64,000 nt of DNA. Origin: Podospora pseudoanserina. Taxonomy: Eukaryota > Ascomycota > Sordariomycetes > Sordariales > Podosporaceae. The notes beneath the pieces are model-generated. The model searched no databases. It was given only the letters and a program-made list of their open reading frames with translations, and was not told where the DNA came from. Below, in pieces: positions 32,046 to 44,547 of this stretch. Numbering within the stretch: position 1 is the stretch's first letter; every line of letters begins with the position of its first letter. The stretch is taken from assembly GCF_035222485.1 (NCBI RefSeq), contig NC_085923.1, positions 3,100,001 to 3,164,000 of the forward strand. The letters are read 5' to 3'. A program made the position numbers and the translations under genes.

Positions 32046-34962
32046 GGTTCGTAGGGGGGGTAGGGGGGGTATTGTGATGTCGAGAGGTGTTGGGAAGGGG
32101 GGGGGGGTTGAGCAATGTGTATAGCGAGTAGATATTGTGGGGGTATTCAATGGTAGGTATGCTGTAGAAATAGAGTACATCCATTGCTACCCACGCTACC
32201 TTGTACTGTTAGGCCATGTTGAGTGCGTCCCGATTTTGTGTCACTTCGGGAAAGTTCTAGATGTCTCTCGATTTGCATTCCGACAGGTCAGGTCGTGATG
32301 CTCCGGCGACATGGGACTTTAAGGCAAAACCATACGCGGCTTGGGATGAACATGCTATCATGAGGACATCCGAAGTGCCTGCGCTCTGACAGTCAACGCG
32401 CGTTTACAGACAAAGATCGGATTTCTCCGTCCGATCGGAGCTATCAAACGTTATTTCGCATCGTACTCTGCAGCAGTCAACTGGGCAACGAACAGGTCGT
32501 GGTGTCTTTGGCAAGGCAACGGGCCCTAAAAAACTGCCAGGTCTGAGACCGTCGGGCCTAGGTTGTGTGAGTGATGAGTTGCCACTTTGGAGGAGTCTCT
32601 TAAGAAGTCCACAGCTGTGAGGCAGTTTCAAAGCCAAAAGACGACTGTTTGCTTTTTGGAGCAAAAGCCAGCCCCTTTACAACCCCCTTATCTTCACTTT
32701 GGCGAAAACGTGATAGTGACCCCTTGCCACCGGCCGTTGCTGGCGGCAGTGGGATACACAAGTCCCTGTGGTTGGTTGGGTAGCGCCCGCTCTCTTTATT
32801 GGCCGCCCGAGATGACAATATCATGCATGCATCGCACGCCGCTTCCAAGATGTGAATGGTTCGTTTTGTGATTCTTTTTTTAAAATGAATCTGATTGATT
32901 GCATTGTCAAATTGTCAATGGGGCTTCAGTCACAAGCGGAGTGGAGAGGGAGGGAGAGGGGGGAGAGAGGCTTCTTTTTATTCTCTTTGGGCTTCCAAAA
33001 AAAAGTACCAAGCTTCGCACCCGATAACAGTGTGGGGCACACATTTGAGGGTTGGATGAATCGGGGATTTTCTTTTCCCCGGTTGATACTCCGTATCAAG
33101 ATTTGTTCTTTTTGAAGAAAGTTTATGGATGAGGGGGGATTGGAAACATCAGGCCAGCGAGCCGTGACGATCAAGCAGACTCAGCCCGTTTTTCTCGATG
33201 GATTGTCCTGGTTCTCTTTGGCGTTGTTGGAACAGAAAACAGCCTTGAAAGGCCAGGGATCAGGGAGATCTGGCTGATGACATCGTCAGCGCCACTCCAG
33301 TGAAACCCCGTTCTTGCGCGCGTGGACCGGATCCAGCCGGTCATTTCGGGTTGATTTTACTTCGTATATGCGTATATTATCTTATACAGATTGTTGATGG
33401 AATGGAGTGGACACCTGTTCTGGAAAAGAATGAATGACACCTGCCTATTCAGCTGAGAGAGGGGAACAGACAATACAAGGTCTTTCTCTGTCCCCTGTTA
33501 GATATGACGATGAATCCGACTGGCCGGGTCTTTTGTACATTGTTGTATGTATCGATCTCTGAGGCTCAGCTCGCACAAAGGGGGGGCCCGCTGCCCTGAG
33601 AGCATTGTACCTGAACCATCAGGCTGGGAAGACCCTCACAGGAGCTGACGGCATTGTCCCTGCAGCTGTGAGAGGTGGTCCTGACAGGAGGAGGGGAGAG
33701 GAATGTGGATGTGAGAATGTGAAAGCCCCCAAGTAGACAAATTTGGGCGCCAAAATGCACGGCTTCAGCGTGTCGACAGTGGCTGCACGTGACAGCACCC
33801 ACTGTTGTTTGCCGCTAATGCAGGCTCTCAGAGCGGTGGGCCAAGGAAATCTACGCCTGATCTGGACCATCGCCCCGGCCTCCCCTAGCACCCACCTGGG
33901 CAACGCTTTCAATTTACTAGCCAGTGGCCTGCCCGCCGTTCGCTCGTTACCATACCATTGAGGGAAGAGAGGAGAACAGCCGCCTGTGCCTTTGATTTGC
34001 CTTTGCCTACGCCATTTGTTCCCCTCTCCTTCCCAAGACTCTGCTACCTGCTTCACCTCCAGACCGAGCGAGGACTGCCCGTCGCCAGCAGCACCGCAAG
34101 AGCCTCTCCACGGTCATCGGAGGCCTTGTAAGACATTGAAACGCCCGCGTATCCCCGTGTCTCGAAACCCTTCTCGCATGGAACCTTGATCGGTCGAATC
34201 CGTTGTCTACTCCCCACCAGAGTCCAGAGACATACTCAGCCCAGGTGCTTGACTGACGCGCAAATCCGACCGGCCGAACATCTTCCTTTTTTTCCTCGAA
34301 TTCTCTCCCCCAAGCTCGAACCCCTCCTCAAGGCACCGGCCCTCTTGTCTTACGTCCCGACGATCTGCCTCAGTTGCCAAGCACCGTTGCGCCCAGGATT
34401 CTCCGCATCAAAGACTTGGTTGTTTTGAGTTCAAGTGCATCGAGCAACAGCCGCATCCTCCGCCCATGATAGATAGACGATAGCACTACTGCAAGCGGTC
34501 GATCGGTACAACGAAGCGAAGAAGAGCACACACAGCTCGTGGGTGGGATCAGGCCCTCCTAGAGGCCCAATACTAGTCGGGATGATGGTGCGTAGAAGAA
34601 GGCTTCCGAACACCTTCCGTTCCGGGTTCCGGGCGCCGAGTGCTGGGATGTCGGATGTCAGGCTCGGGGTCTTCGGCCGCTGACCGCTGCCGAGTTCCTG
34701 GATGCTGGGCATGGGAGCCCTCGTGTCGCGAGACCCGAACAGCCGTGCAAGCGCATGGAGGGAAAAAAAATATGGGCCCCAGTGGGCCAGGGGCTGTTCC
34801 TGATGTGTGGCTAGTAATAGCGATCGCTGACAATCGCCTCGGGCGATTCAACAGACTTCCAGACTCCGCGATGTTGGCAGCAGCTTTGCCAACCGTCGAG
34901 GCCACGCCAGTCAACTATCCATCTCAGACCCGAGCCATCACGTCACCGAAGCGATCGGCACC
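32046..34962. other. Long intergenic region and probable long Zds1 leader
   Basis: 2.9 kb without a supported gene. The right part (about 33.9-34.96 kb) is pyrimidine-rich with several short upstream ATG frames and probably belongs to a long 5' leader of Zds1. One such frame (34640-35128) overlaps the Zds1 start in another frame. The left part is G-rich 3' flank of the amidase with no readable features. Confidence 0.4.
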
Positions 34963-37611
34963 ATGTACGGCGACGACGAAGATTCTGGCGCCGAGGACAA
35001 CCGGCCACTTAGCTTTATCGCGTCCAAGAGTTCCAGCGAGCAGTTGGGCAAGGCCCCCAGGCCGGACGACCCGGCCGACGACAGACTACGACTGGTGCGC
35101 ACCACCTCGGACCAGACGAGCACCGTGACCGCTCCGAGTAATGCCAGTCCCAACGGCAACCCCCTTCGAAAAACCCAGACAGTCCCGTCCCGCATCCCCA
35201 CAGAACGAAGCAACTCGCATGATGGCGTTCGATCCCCCCTGTCGCCATTGTCCCCGACGCCCTCCCTCCGCGATGTCCAGGCCGACGACTCTGGATTTCC
35301 CCTGACCAACATCGATAATGCCAATGACATTGCACAGGAGCTCAGCAACCTTCAGGCGCTGCGACGCATGTCTATGGATGTGTCCAACACACATGACCCC
35401 GATCTCCTGCCCTTTTCTGGCGTGTCTTTGATGGCCATGCCGTCAATAGCCCCCACCGGCGATGACGACGAAGCAGATCCAAGCCGGTTGCTATGGGTGC
35501 CAGCACGAGTACACCCCGAACTTGACACCGGTGCTTTCAAGACGTTCCTTGAAAATCGGGTGCAAACGATGAAGCGGAGGTCGGGAGACTCGTTTCTCTC
35601 GGTTGATGGGGCACAAGTCGGTGGTGGTTCGGGAAGCCTGAGACGGAAGAAGTCGATGCTATCGAGACAGGTCAACACTCATACTGAAAACGGAGACAGT
35701 TATACCGACGGTGCCGAACGGCTTCGACGAAATGGCTCCCTCCCAGACTACTCAACTCCCGAGCTTAGTCTCAACGAACTCGTCAACGACCCAACAAGCG
35801 TGGTGCAGAAGCTGGCACACGAGACCAGAGGGGAGGATGGTGGGGCAGATAGTCCGATCCTGCCTGTGGCACCAGGCATGGGGCTTCGGCGGTCAACCAA
35901 GACGACTTATAGAAAGGGCGGCAGTCAGCGGTTTGCAAAGAAGCTTGGGGAGAAACAGGTGGCCAGCAAGATGTCTTCTGAGGAATCGCCACCGCTTCCT
36001 CCGGTGGACCCATCCATTGGCAAGCCCTTGACGCGGGTCATGTCGGAGCCAATCGCCGAGAATTACTCGAGGCCAACGCGGACTGTCAGAAGACAACAGA
36101 ACTTCTCGCGCGATGGCTTGGACTCTATTGCCGGTTCTGCTCAGGAGGGTGAAACGACAGCCGCCTCGCCTCCCTCGTCGCCCCCCCGCAAAGAGTCATT
36201 ACCGGTCAGGGCAGCCTCAGCAGCAGCACGGACTGCTACCGCGCCAGCCATTCCTCAGATTGTCGAGACGCCGCCGGTCGAAGAAGCCAGCTCATCACCG
36301 GAGAGATCGACGTCCCAGAAGGAGACGCAAAAAGACCAGGCTCATCAGCCTCCTGCTGATGGCCCTCCGGCTCGCTCCAGCAAACGGCCATCACCCAGCA
36401 AACCTGCCCAGTCGGCTGCTGGGTCGGCCGGGAGCTCGAGCGCTAACCCTCTCGAGAAAATCAGCCACCCAGAGGCGCTACCTGATAACAGCAACTCTAC
36501 CACGAGCAGCTTGACATTTATCCCCACATTTGACAACGTCGAGAAGAAGGCGGATAGGAAGAGCAAAGATAAGGATGAAACCGAGAGCATAGCATCGACA
36601 AAGTCGACCTCGAGTTGGAAGTGGTTCAAGAGCGGGGATAAGGAGAAGAAGAAGAAGGAGAAGGAGAAGGAAGAGGAGAGGGAGAGGGAGAGGGAGAGGG
36701 AGAGGGAGCGGGAGAGGGAAGAACAGGCTAGGAAGGCCAAGAGCAAAGCTAATGAGAAGGGCCATGATAATGCTCGTCTTGATGTTTTGCAGAACTCCAT
36801 CGACAACCCCAAGGGCCGCGAGAGCCTCCGGTTGGACCGAGAAAGCATCGAGGGCTTACCGCAGGACGACAAGAAGAAAGAGACGATGCGCAAGTCTAGC
36901 GACAGCAAGCGAGGAGACGGCTTTTTTGGCGGCCTGTTCGGAGGTTCAAAGAAGAAGTCGGAAAAGGAGGCTGCGCACAAGAAGGAGAAGCAGCGGGCAC
37001 TTAGTCCAGAGCCACCGGCACGTATCTTGCGTCCCGACATCGATTACCACTGGACGCGGTTCCCCATCATCGAAGAGCGTGCCATTTACCGCATGGCTCA
37101 TATCAAGCTCGCAAACCCTCGACGTCCCCTCCACAGCCAGGTTCTGCTCAGCAACTTTATGTATTCGTACCTCGCAAAGGTGCAGGCTATGCACCCGCAG
37201 CTTAACGTGCCGATTTCGCCGCAGCAAAAGAGGCAGGAAGAGGAGCGGAAACGTCGCGAAGCGGAGCAACAGGCGTTGGAGCAGCAGATGGCCGCTCAGC
37301 AGGCTGCCCAGGATGGGAACTTTGACTTTGAGTACCATCGGGTATGTATCCCTTGTTAACAACACACTAGAACCTCACTAACGAGCAAACGACAGTCGGG
37401 CAGTCAGTACGGTGATTCTCCTGTTCAGCAGGGCGATGACAGCGTCCAATATGTGGACGATTCTCAGATATACGAGTACGAGCACGGGGGCCAGCAGCAG
37501 CAATACCAGCAAAACGGCGCCAATGGCAACGGCCATGCACATCAGCACGACCAGAATTACTACTACGCGCAGGGTGATGGCAATGGGAGCGAGAGGAACG
37601 ACATGTGGTAG
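34963..37611 (+). CDS. zds1: Zds1/Zds2 family polarity and PP2A regulator
   Basis: Two exons, 34963-37341 and 37396-37611. The 54-nt intron (GTATGT...CGACAG) joins FEYHR to SGSQYGDSPVQQ, and the protein (864 residues) ends RNDMW. Most of it is disordered and Ser/Pro-rich. A strongly charged segment at about 560-590 alternates Lys/Glu and Arg/Glu (KEKKKKEKEKEEERERERER and on), a likely single alpha helix. The diagnostic C-terminal Zds domain lies at about 690-745 (DYHWTRFPIIEERAIYRMAH, NPRRPLHSQVLLSNFMYSYL). In yeast, Zds proteins bind PP2A-Cdc55 and act in mitotic exit and cell polarity; that role is inferred here. A Gln/Asn/His-rich tail follows. The ATG has a good context (GGCACCATGTA). Confidence 0.9.
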
Positions 37612-39564
37612 GACCACCATTACCGGCGCCAAGCTTCGATGAGACGTCTGAAGAAGAGGAGGAGCAGGAGGAAGCTCCAAGGTGGGGGAGTGGACCAGGG
37701 CAACGGCTGGTCTTCCTTGCAGCTGTATAAACGTCTACGGCCATGGAATGTCGCCGTATCCAGACCGGTACCTTTACAACAGAAGCCACCCCACAATGAT
37801 ATCGGCAAGAAGAATGGCCACATTTCTCGACACTGTTGCTATCGCTGCTGCCCTGCTTTTTATGAGTAGGCGGTTTTGTCTTTATACTGGCGCCTTGAGG
37901 GTCGAAAGGGTTAGAATATGTGTATTATCACCACTCAAGCTCCATGTTTTTCCTTCCCAGTGTCTCAAAAAGAAGAAAGGTTTGGGTGGTGGTTCGGGAA
38001 AGGGTGGCTTATTTTCTTTCTGGGGAGAGAAGGGGGGGTTCTCTTCTCGTATCATATTTGTATGTTTCGAACAATGGTAGTGTCCTTTATTTTTGTTTTT
38101 CCTTCTGTGTTTGGTAGTTTGAATGCTCTAGCATAGCATAGCCTGGGTTTTGGGATTTTGGGATGGGGGAAAGGGAGGTATATGGGGGAAGGGTGTTGAG
38201 GGGTGAGGGGGTGGGACGATATGATAACTCTGTGAGAGAAATATAAGCAACTATGAAATGAGGATTACCTGAGCTACTGAGGTCATGATGACTGAGTATC
38301 ACGTCGTGGAAGTGGCTAACTAGCTACCTGATCAAGCATTGGGGAGTCTCAGTCAAGGCTGATGATACCACAGTTGAGGTTCAGTGGCCCATCCGTTAGC
38401 CCACACTGCCTTCCGTCATCCGCCTGGTGTGGAAGTCTATCATCTTGCTCACAAGGTGACAAATTATGTCAGATGGGTTTTAAGCTGCAGCCCTCAAGCC
38501 ATCCAGCGGGTCTTTTGAAACGCCACAATCTAGAGTCCGCAAGCATTCCATTCCTTTCCCGATGGTTCTGGTGGATGCCCGGTATGGGTATTTTGTTCTA
38601 TGGCGCAGAGCTGCAACATACAAAGCCCTAACTAACGTGTTGCCTTCTCACAAGGGCTCCATATCTGCATTCGTATTCTCTTTTTGTCCCTGTAACCTTG
38701 CAGACGCTCTCAAGATGCCCGATATCCTCAAATGGATCACGATCGACGAAGTCCATCTTTTCGAGCACTGCACTGTTGAACAGCGCCGCACCTGTTGTCA
38801 TCTCTTTCCCGGCATGCCAAGAACGCTCGTGGTTCAACTTGATCGTCTCGCAACCTATGACATCCCAAACCCGAAAACTGTTTCTATTCAACAACCATGA
38901 GAAGTAACGATGAGCTCTCCGGCCTGCGGAAATCCCGGACTGGGTATGTTGCGTCATGCCCCCATATAGCGGCCACCACAATGGTCCACGCCTGCTTAGG
39001 GCCGGCCCGGGCCTTCACCCCCGGAACTCGGAACTGGAAGTCAATTCCTCCCACCCCTTTAAAACAAGAGTCACCCGGCAAAGATGATACCGGATGATTT
39101 CTTCTCCAGCACGGTCATCATGTCATGTCTCGAGTTATCTGTGTGGTTTTTCCCCTAATGTACATAACCAGGAGGCTAGGAGTACGGTGTAAGATCAAGT
39201 ACCTAAGGTATATAGTTGCAACAACCGGCAGACAAGTCGCGATTTCCCCGAGCACCGACGACCCGAGAAAGAGAAGGCACGATTCACGAAATTGGAGACG
39301 GGGTGATAGGTAAGGTGAGTAAGAGCTGGGCCCGACGGCAGGTGGCTCCTGTCTCCCATTTTCTTTGATTTTCCCGGAGCGGAAAACTCGGCCAACTTCT
39401 CACGGTTGAGAAAAACACGTCTCTGACAATTACAGAATTCTTTTTACCCATACATCGGCTAGTCTTACATAGGTTCTCAACGACAGGCCTCGCCGCCACC
39501 GACTTCCGAAACTCTCCCCCGAATCAACGTTGGACTCGGGCGAAACTACGCAGACCATCCGAGA
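37612..39564. other. Intergenic, nothing recognised
   Basis: The first 500 bp look like Zds1 3' UTR and the rest is non-coding in appearance. Frames at 38362-38631, 38562-38900 and 38628-38981 overlap each other and lack domain or splice support. Confidence 0.4.
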
Positions 39565-42501
39565 ATGGAACACAATGGCCGCGGTGGCTACGGCGAGAAT
39601 GGAAGATGGAAGACATACCCGACTAACGGTGGATATGGCCCTGGTGGGCTCTTCAGAGGATCACTCCACGTAAGTTGGACTTTGATGGATGGACGCTGTG
39701 ATGGATGGCTGTCAGTCAACCCTGGCAACAACCCTGGAAACAACCCTGGCAACAACCCTGGCAACCCTGTCACCCCGCCGAGGCCCAATGGCGCTAGTAC
39801 CCAATTGGACGCGACACAAACCAAACGGGGTCCTTCCCCTGGCGCAGGCGGCAGGCTGTTGAAGCTGCCAGTGCAGACAGAGAGAGCGAGCTGGACCAAA
39901 TTTCCAACACCTCACTCGGCCTTCCCGCAACACAACTGAACAGCAAGTCGCTGCAGAGGTCTTCTCCCCTTCTTTGATACCCAATTCCTGGCCGCGCCAG
40001 CTCCCGTCGATTTGACCTCCTGCTTCGCTCCCCAACCCCGGCTCCAGCTGCGATTCGCCCGACGCTGTGTTTTCTTTCAGCTTCCGACTCCGACTGCTGA
40101 TCAGCCAGCAACGGCAGGAACCCCATCCAACACCGCCAGCACCCGACGACGGTATCCCTCACTACTCTTACGTCCCCTCGCTGGCTTCCGCTCTAGCCAT
40201 GGCTTCTGTGAGCTGCCCTCCTCCTCTTCCTGCGATCGAGATGACTGCTGCGACTCGGTCCCCACCCAACGTCATCGCGATTGCGAGCATCGACTTGCGC
40301 TTGGTCGAGCTCCCGCTGGAACGACTGCCTTGGCTGCCATGATTGTGTGCTTCTCTTGCTGCGAATGCTGACTGTTCTCTCCAGCAGCAACCGCGTCCGT
40401 ATGGTCAGGGCGGCTACCTGCCAAACGGCGCCGTGCCACCTCACCCAGCTCCTCTCCCCGGAGCTCAACCTCTCCTTCCCAACCAGGGCCGTATTGTTCA
40501 GACCGGCCCCAACAGAATTCTTTGCATCGCTGATGTGCGAGGTATGTCGGGGAAACACAAACCTGCCAGCATAGATGGGGTTGCATGCTGACCACGGCTC
40601 TTTTTAGGCAACCTCCAGTCCCTGAACGACCTTGCCCGTTCTGCCCGTGCCGACTTTATCATTCACACTGGTGACTTTGGCTTCTACGACGAAACATCTC
40701 TGGAGCGCATTGCGGATAAGTCAGTTGCCTTTGGTGGTTTGTTGATTGGACATGTACTGACCTTGACACGCTTAGGACCCTAAAGCATGTCGCCCAGTAT
40801 TCCCCCCTCATTTCGGAGCCAGTCAAGAAGGCGATTGCGGCAGGTGGCGCCGGCCCTGTCAAGTCACGATTCCAAGCTTCCGAACTGCCCCTGTCCGAAC
40901 TCCCTCAGCTCATCACCGGTGAGCTCAAGCTCGATGTCCCGGTCTACACCGTCTGGGGCGCGTGCGAAGATGTCCGCGTGTTGGAAAAGTTCCGGTCCAA
41001 GGAGTACAAGGTTCCCAATCTCTTCATTATTGATGAGGCTCAGTCCATGCTGCTCGAGTGCTCGGGCGTCAAGCTCCGTCTTCTCGGCCTTGGCGGAGCT
41101 GTGGTAATGCATAAACTCTTCGACAACGGCGAGGGCCGCACCACCATCGCTGGCGGCCAGGGTACTATGTGGACCACGCTTTTGCAGATGGGCGAGTTGG
41201 TAGACACGGCCAACCGTGTCTATGACCCTACCGAAACTCGCGTGTTCATCACACACGCCTCGCCCGCCCGTGAAGGCATTCTCAACCAGCTCTCGGTGGT
41301 TCTCAAGGCAGATTTCTCCATCTCGGCTGGCCTGCATTTCCGCTATGGTAGTTCGTACAACGAGTTCAGCGTCAACCCGAGTCTGGACCACTACCGCGGC
41401 AAGCTTGCCGCTTCCAAGGCTTCGTTCAACGATGTTTGGGATACCGTGAGGGCTGAAGTCGAGCCCGCGATTCAGCAGAACGACGCCCAGCAGACTTTGC
41501 TCAAGAACGCGCTCAGCGTAGTGGAAAAGATGCCTACCATGGCTGCCGGTGGCAACCCCTTCGGTGGTGTTCCTGCCAACGCTCCTGGTGCCGGTCAGGT
41601 CGACGAAAGCGCATTCAAAAACATGTGGAATTTCAACCTAGCTGATGCGGCATTCGGCTGGCTCGTACTGGAGATTCAGGATGGCAGAATCGGGACTGAG
41701 ATGCGCGCTCAGGGATTTAATTTCTCTCACCGTGGGGCCAAGCAGCAGCCCGGCGCTCAGCCAGCCGCCGCGGCCACCGGCCACAGCCCTGTCAATCCTC
41801 CTCCTGCGACTCCCTCTCAGCCCGCCCCCTCGGCTGCTCCGGCGGTCCCAGCCGTGAAGCCCGTCGTCCCTTCACCTGTCCCCGTGCCTACCAAGCCCGC
41901 CACCCCAGCCCCGGTTCCTTCGGCCTCCCCAGCACCCAAAGAGGAGAAGCCTGCCGCCGCCGCTTCTAACGGAGCTTCTGGTGAGCCATCGGCGCCCCGC
42001 AGTTCTGCCGAAAACACCATCGGCTTGTTCATCATGAACGCCCAGAGCGAGGATCAGATTCGTGATCTGTTTTCCGAGGAGGACAAGGCCAAGATTGTCA
42101 GGATTGAGAAGTGGGGCCAGAACAAAGTTGCTCACTTCAAGACGACCGAGGATCGCGATGACGCCCTGAACCGTCTCCCAGACGATGTCAAGAACCGTGC
42201 TCCCGGTCAAGAAGATAGATCAAAGCCTTTGGTCAAGATCTTCCAGGCCCCTGCTGCTCGAGGGTCTTTCCGTGGTGGTGCGGGCAACTGGGGCAGCAGC
42301 CGTGGTGGTAGAGATTCTGGCAACGTTCAGAGCGGCTACAGAAGTGCCGGCGGCGGTGCCAGTGACAGTGAGGGTGCTGGTCGCGGCCGTGGACGTGGTG
42401 GCAACCGTGGCGGTAGAGGTGGTGAACGGGGCGGTCGTGGTAGGGGTGGCCGGGGCGGCCCCAAGGAAGGGGGGGCCGGTGGGGCGGGAGAGGCCCAGTA
42501 A
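39565..42501 (+). CDS. Degenerate metallophosphoesterase-fold protein with RGG tail (DUF2433-type)
   Basis: Four exons: 39565-39669, 40385-40541, 40608-40719 and 40776-42501; introns of 715, 66 and 56 nt; 699 residues. The N-terminus is Gly/Tyr/Pro-rich. A calcineurin-like fold follows from about residue 78: ILCIADVRGNLQSLNDLA, FIIHTGDFGFYD, VYTVWGACEDVRVLEKF, LRLLGLGGAVV, FITHASPAREG. The fold is clear but most metal ligands are changed (see findings). The next part (SAGLHFRYGSSYNEFSVNP) is shared by fungal DUF2433 proteins. After a long Pro/Ala linker comes an RRM-like segment (NTIGLFIMNAQSEDQIRDLF, KIVRIEKWGQNKVAHFKTTE), then an RGG-rich tail (RGGNRGGRGGERGGRGRGGR). I infer an RNA-binding role. 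The first intron is unusually long, and its acceptor could be 40384 or 40387. Confidence 0.8.
39717..39770 (+). repeat. 12-bp minisatellite in intron 1
   Basis: Unit CAACCCTGGCAA, about 4.4 copies with one A-for-C variant, in the long first intron. In one frame it would encode a Pro-Gly-Asn-Asn repeat, but that frame is not joined to the gene. Confidence 0.8.
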
Positions 42502-43488
42502 ATGTACGAGGATTAAGAGACGAACTTTTGTAATCTTGGTGTTTGATTTGGGGGTGGTGTCATGGTTCTCGGTGGTGGGTGGTGGGAAAATACAGCGGAA
42601 GAAAAGGGGGTGGGTGTTATTTTACGGAGCGAGTTTTGGCTTGCTGTAACCAACCTTTTTTTTTTTTTTTCAAGAAGTAGTGTTGTGCTTTGTGTTGTGT
42701 GATGTGCCACGTTGCGTGTTTTGCTTTTGCTGCGATTACCACGATGACCTCTTGCCTGAGTGTGAGTGGTTTTAGACTTGTTGCTTTTCTTTTCGATGAC
42801 GAAGGGGAGGGAAATACACGGAGATGGTACTTGAGATTTGATTTGAGTTGTTTCTTTGGCACAGAAGGGGGATGGGTGGATGGGAAAAAGAAAATGATTT
42901 GCGTCTTTCGAGTCTTCTTTTCTTCACTTTATGAGAAATAATTTGATGAATGTTTTTTCTTCTTCTTTTTGTATGTAATTGTCTTGAGGTAGATATGGAG
43001 TCATGGACAAATGGAGGTAATCGAGTTGTTTGTCCGTTCTTTTTTTTTTGGGGGGTTGTTGATGTGCATGTGAGATGGGTGGTGTGAGTTGTGAGATGAT
43101 GTGTAGGGGTGGTGTGGGCGATGATGATGACGGTGAGTAAGGTAGGTTAAAACATGAAATTAAGTTTGTCTGTGTCAAGAGATATAGCCCGTGAGGTCAA
43201 CAAGAGAGCTGTCGTGGCTTGTGCAGATTGCCTTGAGCTTATGTCTGTAGGTGTGTCTGATGTTTAATGCCCACATTGGTGTACACCAGCGGTCTTCATT
43301 TTCGATGTTTCGAGTCCACCGTAGAACCCAACAACACCAAGTTACGCAAATTCTTTCTTCTGGGTGCTCTTTTCTCTATTACCCCATCCCGACCGAACGA
43401 CCAAACGTATTCCCCCCCCCCTCAACACCAAATCGATATACACTATTATACATATAATACAGCCCCTTTTCCCATTTTCCTTCCCCCC
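42502..43488. other. Convergent 3' flanks
   Basis: T/G-rich sequence with a T14 run near 42657-42670, between two convergent genes. No ORF of note; probable 3' UTRs. Confidence 0.5.
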
Positions 43489-44547
43489 TTACTCCCTAGG
43501 CTTCATCCCCCTATGAATAGCCGCCACCCCCCCCGTCAAATCCTCCCACCCACCATCCCCACTCACCCTGAATCCCGCCCCCTTTATCAGATCCCTAAAC
43601 TCCTCCTGCCTGGGAAACCGCTCAATGCTCTCGACCAGATACTGGTAGCTATCCCTATCCCCAGCCACCAGCTGCCCAATCAACGGAATCGCCCGGAAGC
43701 TCCACTCCTTGTACACACTGTTAAACAACGGGTGCTTGTCCGCCTTGGAGAACTCAAGACAGGCAAACACCCCCCCCGGCTTGAGCACCCTGTACGCTTC
43801 CGCCAGCGCGGCGGGAATATCGCTAAAGTTCCTGATCCCAAACGCGACGGTGTATAAGTCAACCGAATCATCTTCCAACCCCGACGTGGCGGTCGCGGGA
43901 TCGAAAAAAGTCTGTTCGGTCTGGGAGAGGATGGGGGTCAAAGGCCGGGTTTTGCGCAAGTCCTCGGCGTTGGCTTCGACGAAGCTGAGCGCGGCTTGCT
44001 GGCTTGCTGGGAGGGCGGCAGATCGGGATTTTCCGACCGAGAGCATGGCGCGGTTGATGTCTGAGATGGTGACCTTGACGTTGGGGTTGGAGTTGACGGT
44101 GTGGGCGTGGTGGAGGAGGCGGAAGGCGATGTCGCCTGTGCCGCCGGCGATGTCCAAGATGTGCTGGGGGGGGGAGGTGGGGGAGGTGGAAGAAAGGGGG
44201 GAGAAGCCCGGGTTCAGGGTCGAGACGAAGTGGTCTTTCCAGATGCGGTGCCAGCCGAAGGACATGAGGTCGTTCATTTTGTCGTACGAGTCTGCCACGG
44301 ACGTGAAGACGGAGGCGACGAGGGCGCGTTTTTGGGAGGTGGTCACGGTGGAGAAGCCAAAGTGGGTTTCTTTGTCTGAGGGGGTGGTGGGTTGGGCATC
44401 ATTACGGTGGGAGGGGGTGGTGGACAGAGATCGTCGTGATGTTGGTACATGGTGGTGACAATGTGGTTGTTGTTGGCGGGGGAGAAATGTGCTGCTGCGG
44501 AGGGAGGGGAGTGCCCTTTTGAGAGCCGGTCGGGCAGCGGCGGCCAT
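43489..44547 (-). CDS. COQ5: 2-methoxy-6-polyprenyl-1,4-benzoquinol methylase, mitochondrial (COQ5/UbiE)
   Basis: Single exon, 352 residues from ATG 44547 (MAAAARPALKRALPSLRSST); the frame is open upstream without ATG. The N-terminus is rich in Arg and Ser without acidic residues until about 50, as expected of a mitochondrial presequence. Then follow the UbiE/COQ5 signatures: VFTSVADSYDKMNDLMSFGW, HRIWKD, the SAM-binding motif LDIAGGTGDIAFRL (132-139 core), ISDINRAMLSVGK, VDLYTVAFGIRNFSDIPAAL, EAYRVLKPGGVFACLEFSK, IPLIGQLVAGDRDSYQYLVE. It C-methylates the ring in ubiquinone synthesis inside mitochondria as part of the CoQ synthome. Length and motif order fit the family. The GDRDSYQYL block (usually A-D--SYQYL) is present. 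Confidence 0.96.
   Translation of the reverse strand: MAAAARPALKRALPSLRSSTFLPRQQQPHCHHHVPTSRRSLSTTPSHRNDAQPTTPSDKETHFGFSTVTTSQKRALVASVFTSVADSYDKMNDLMSFGWHRIWKDHFVSTLNPGFSPLSSTSPTSPPQHILDIAGGTGDIAFRLLHHAHTVNSNPNVKVTISDINRAMLSVGKSRSAALPASQQAALSFVEANAEDLRKTRPLTPILSQTEQTFFDPATATSGLEDDSVDLYTVAFGIRNFSDIPAALAEAYRVLKPGGVFACLEFSKADKHPLFNSVYKEWSFRAIPLIGQLVAGDRDSYQYLVESIERFPRQEEFRDLIKGAGFRVSGDGGWEDLTGGVAAIHRGMKPRE

Noticed and set aside
36345-37040. Long minus-strand frame inside Zds1
   Set aside because: Antisense shadow of a purine-rich coding region giving Leu/Ser runs; Zds1 on the plus strand has a diagnostic domain.
38562-38981. Frames on both strands in the Zds1-phosphoesterase gap
   Set aside because: Overlapping, under 120 codons, no domain, unclear starts.
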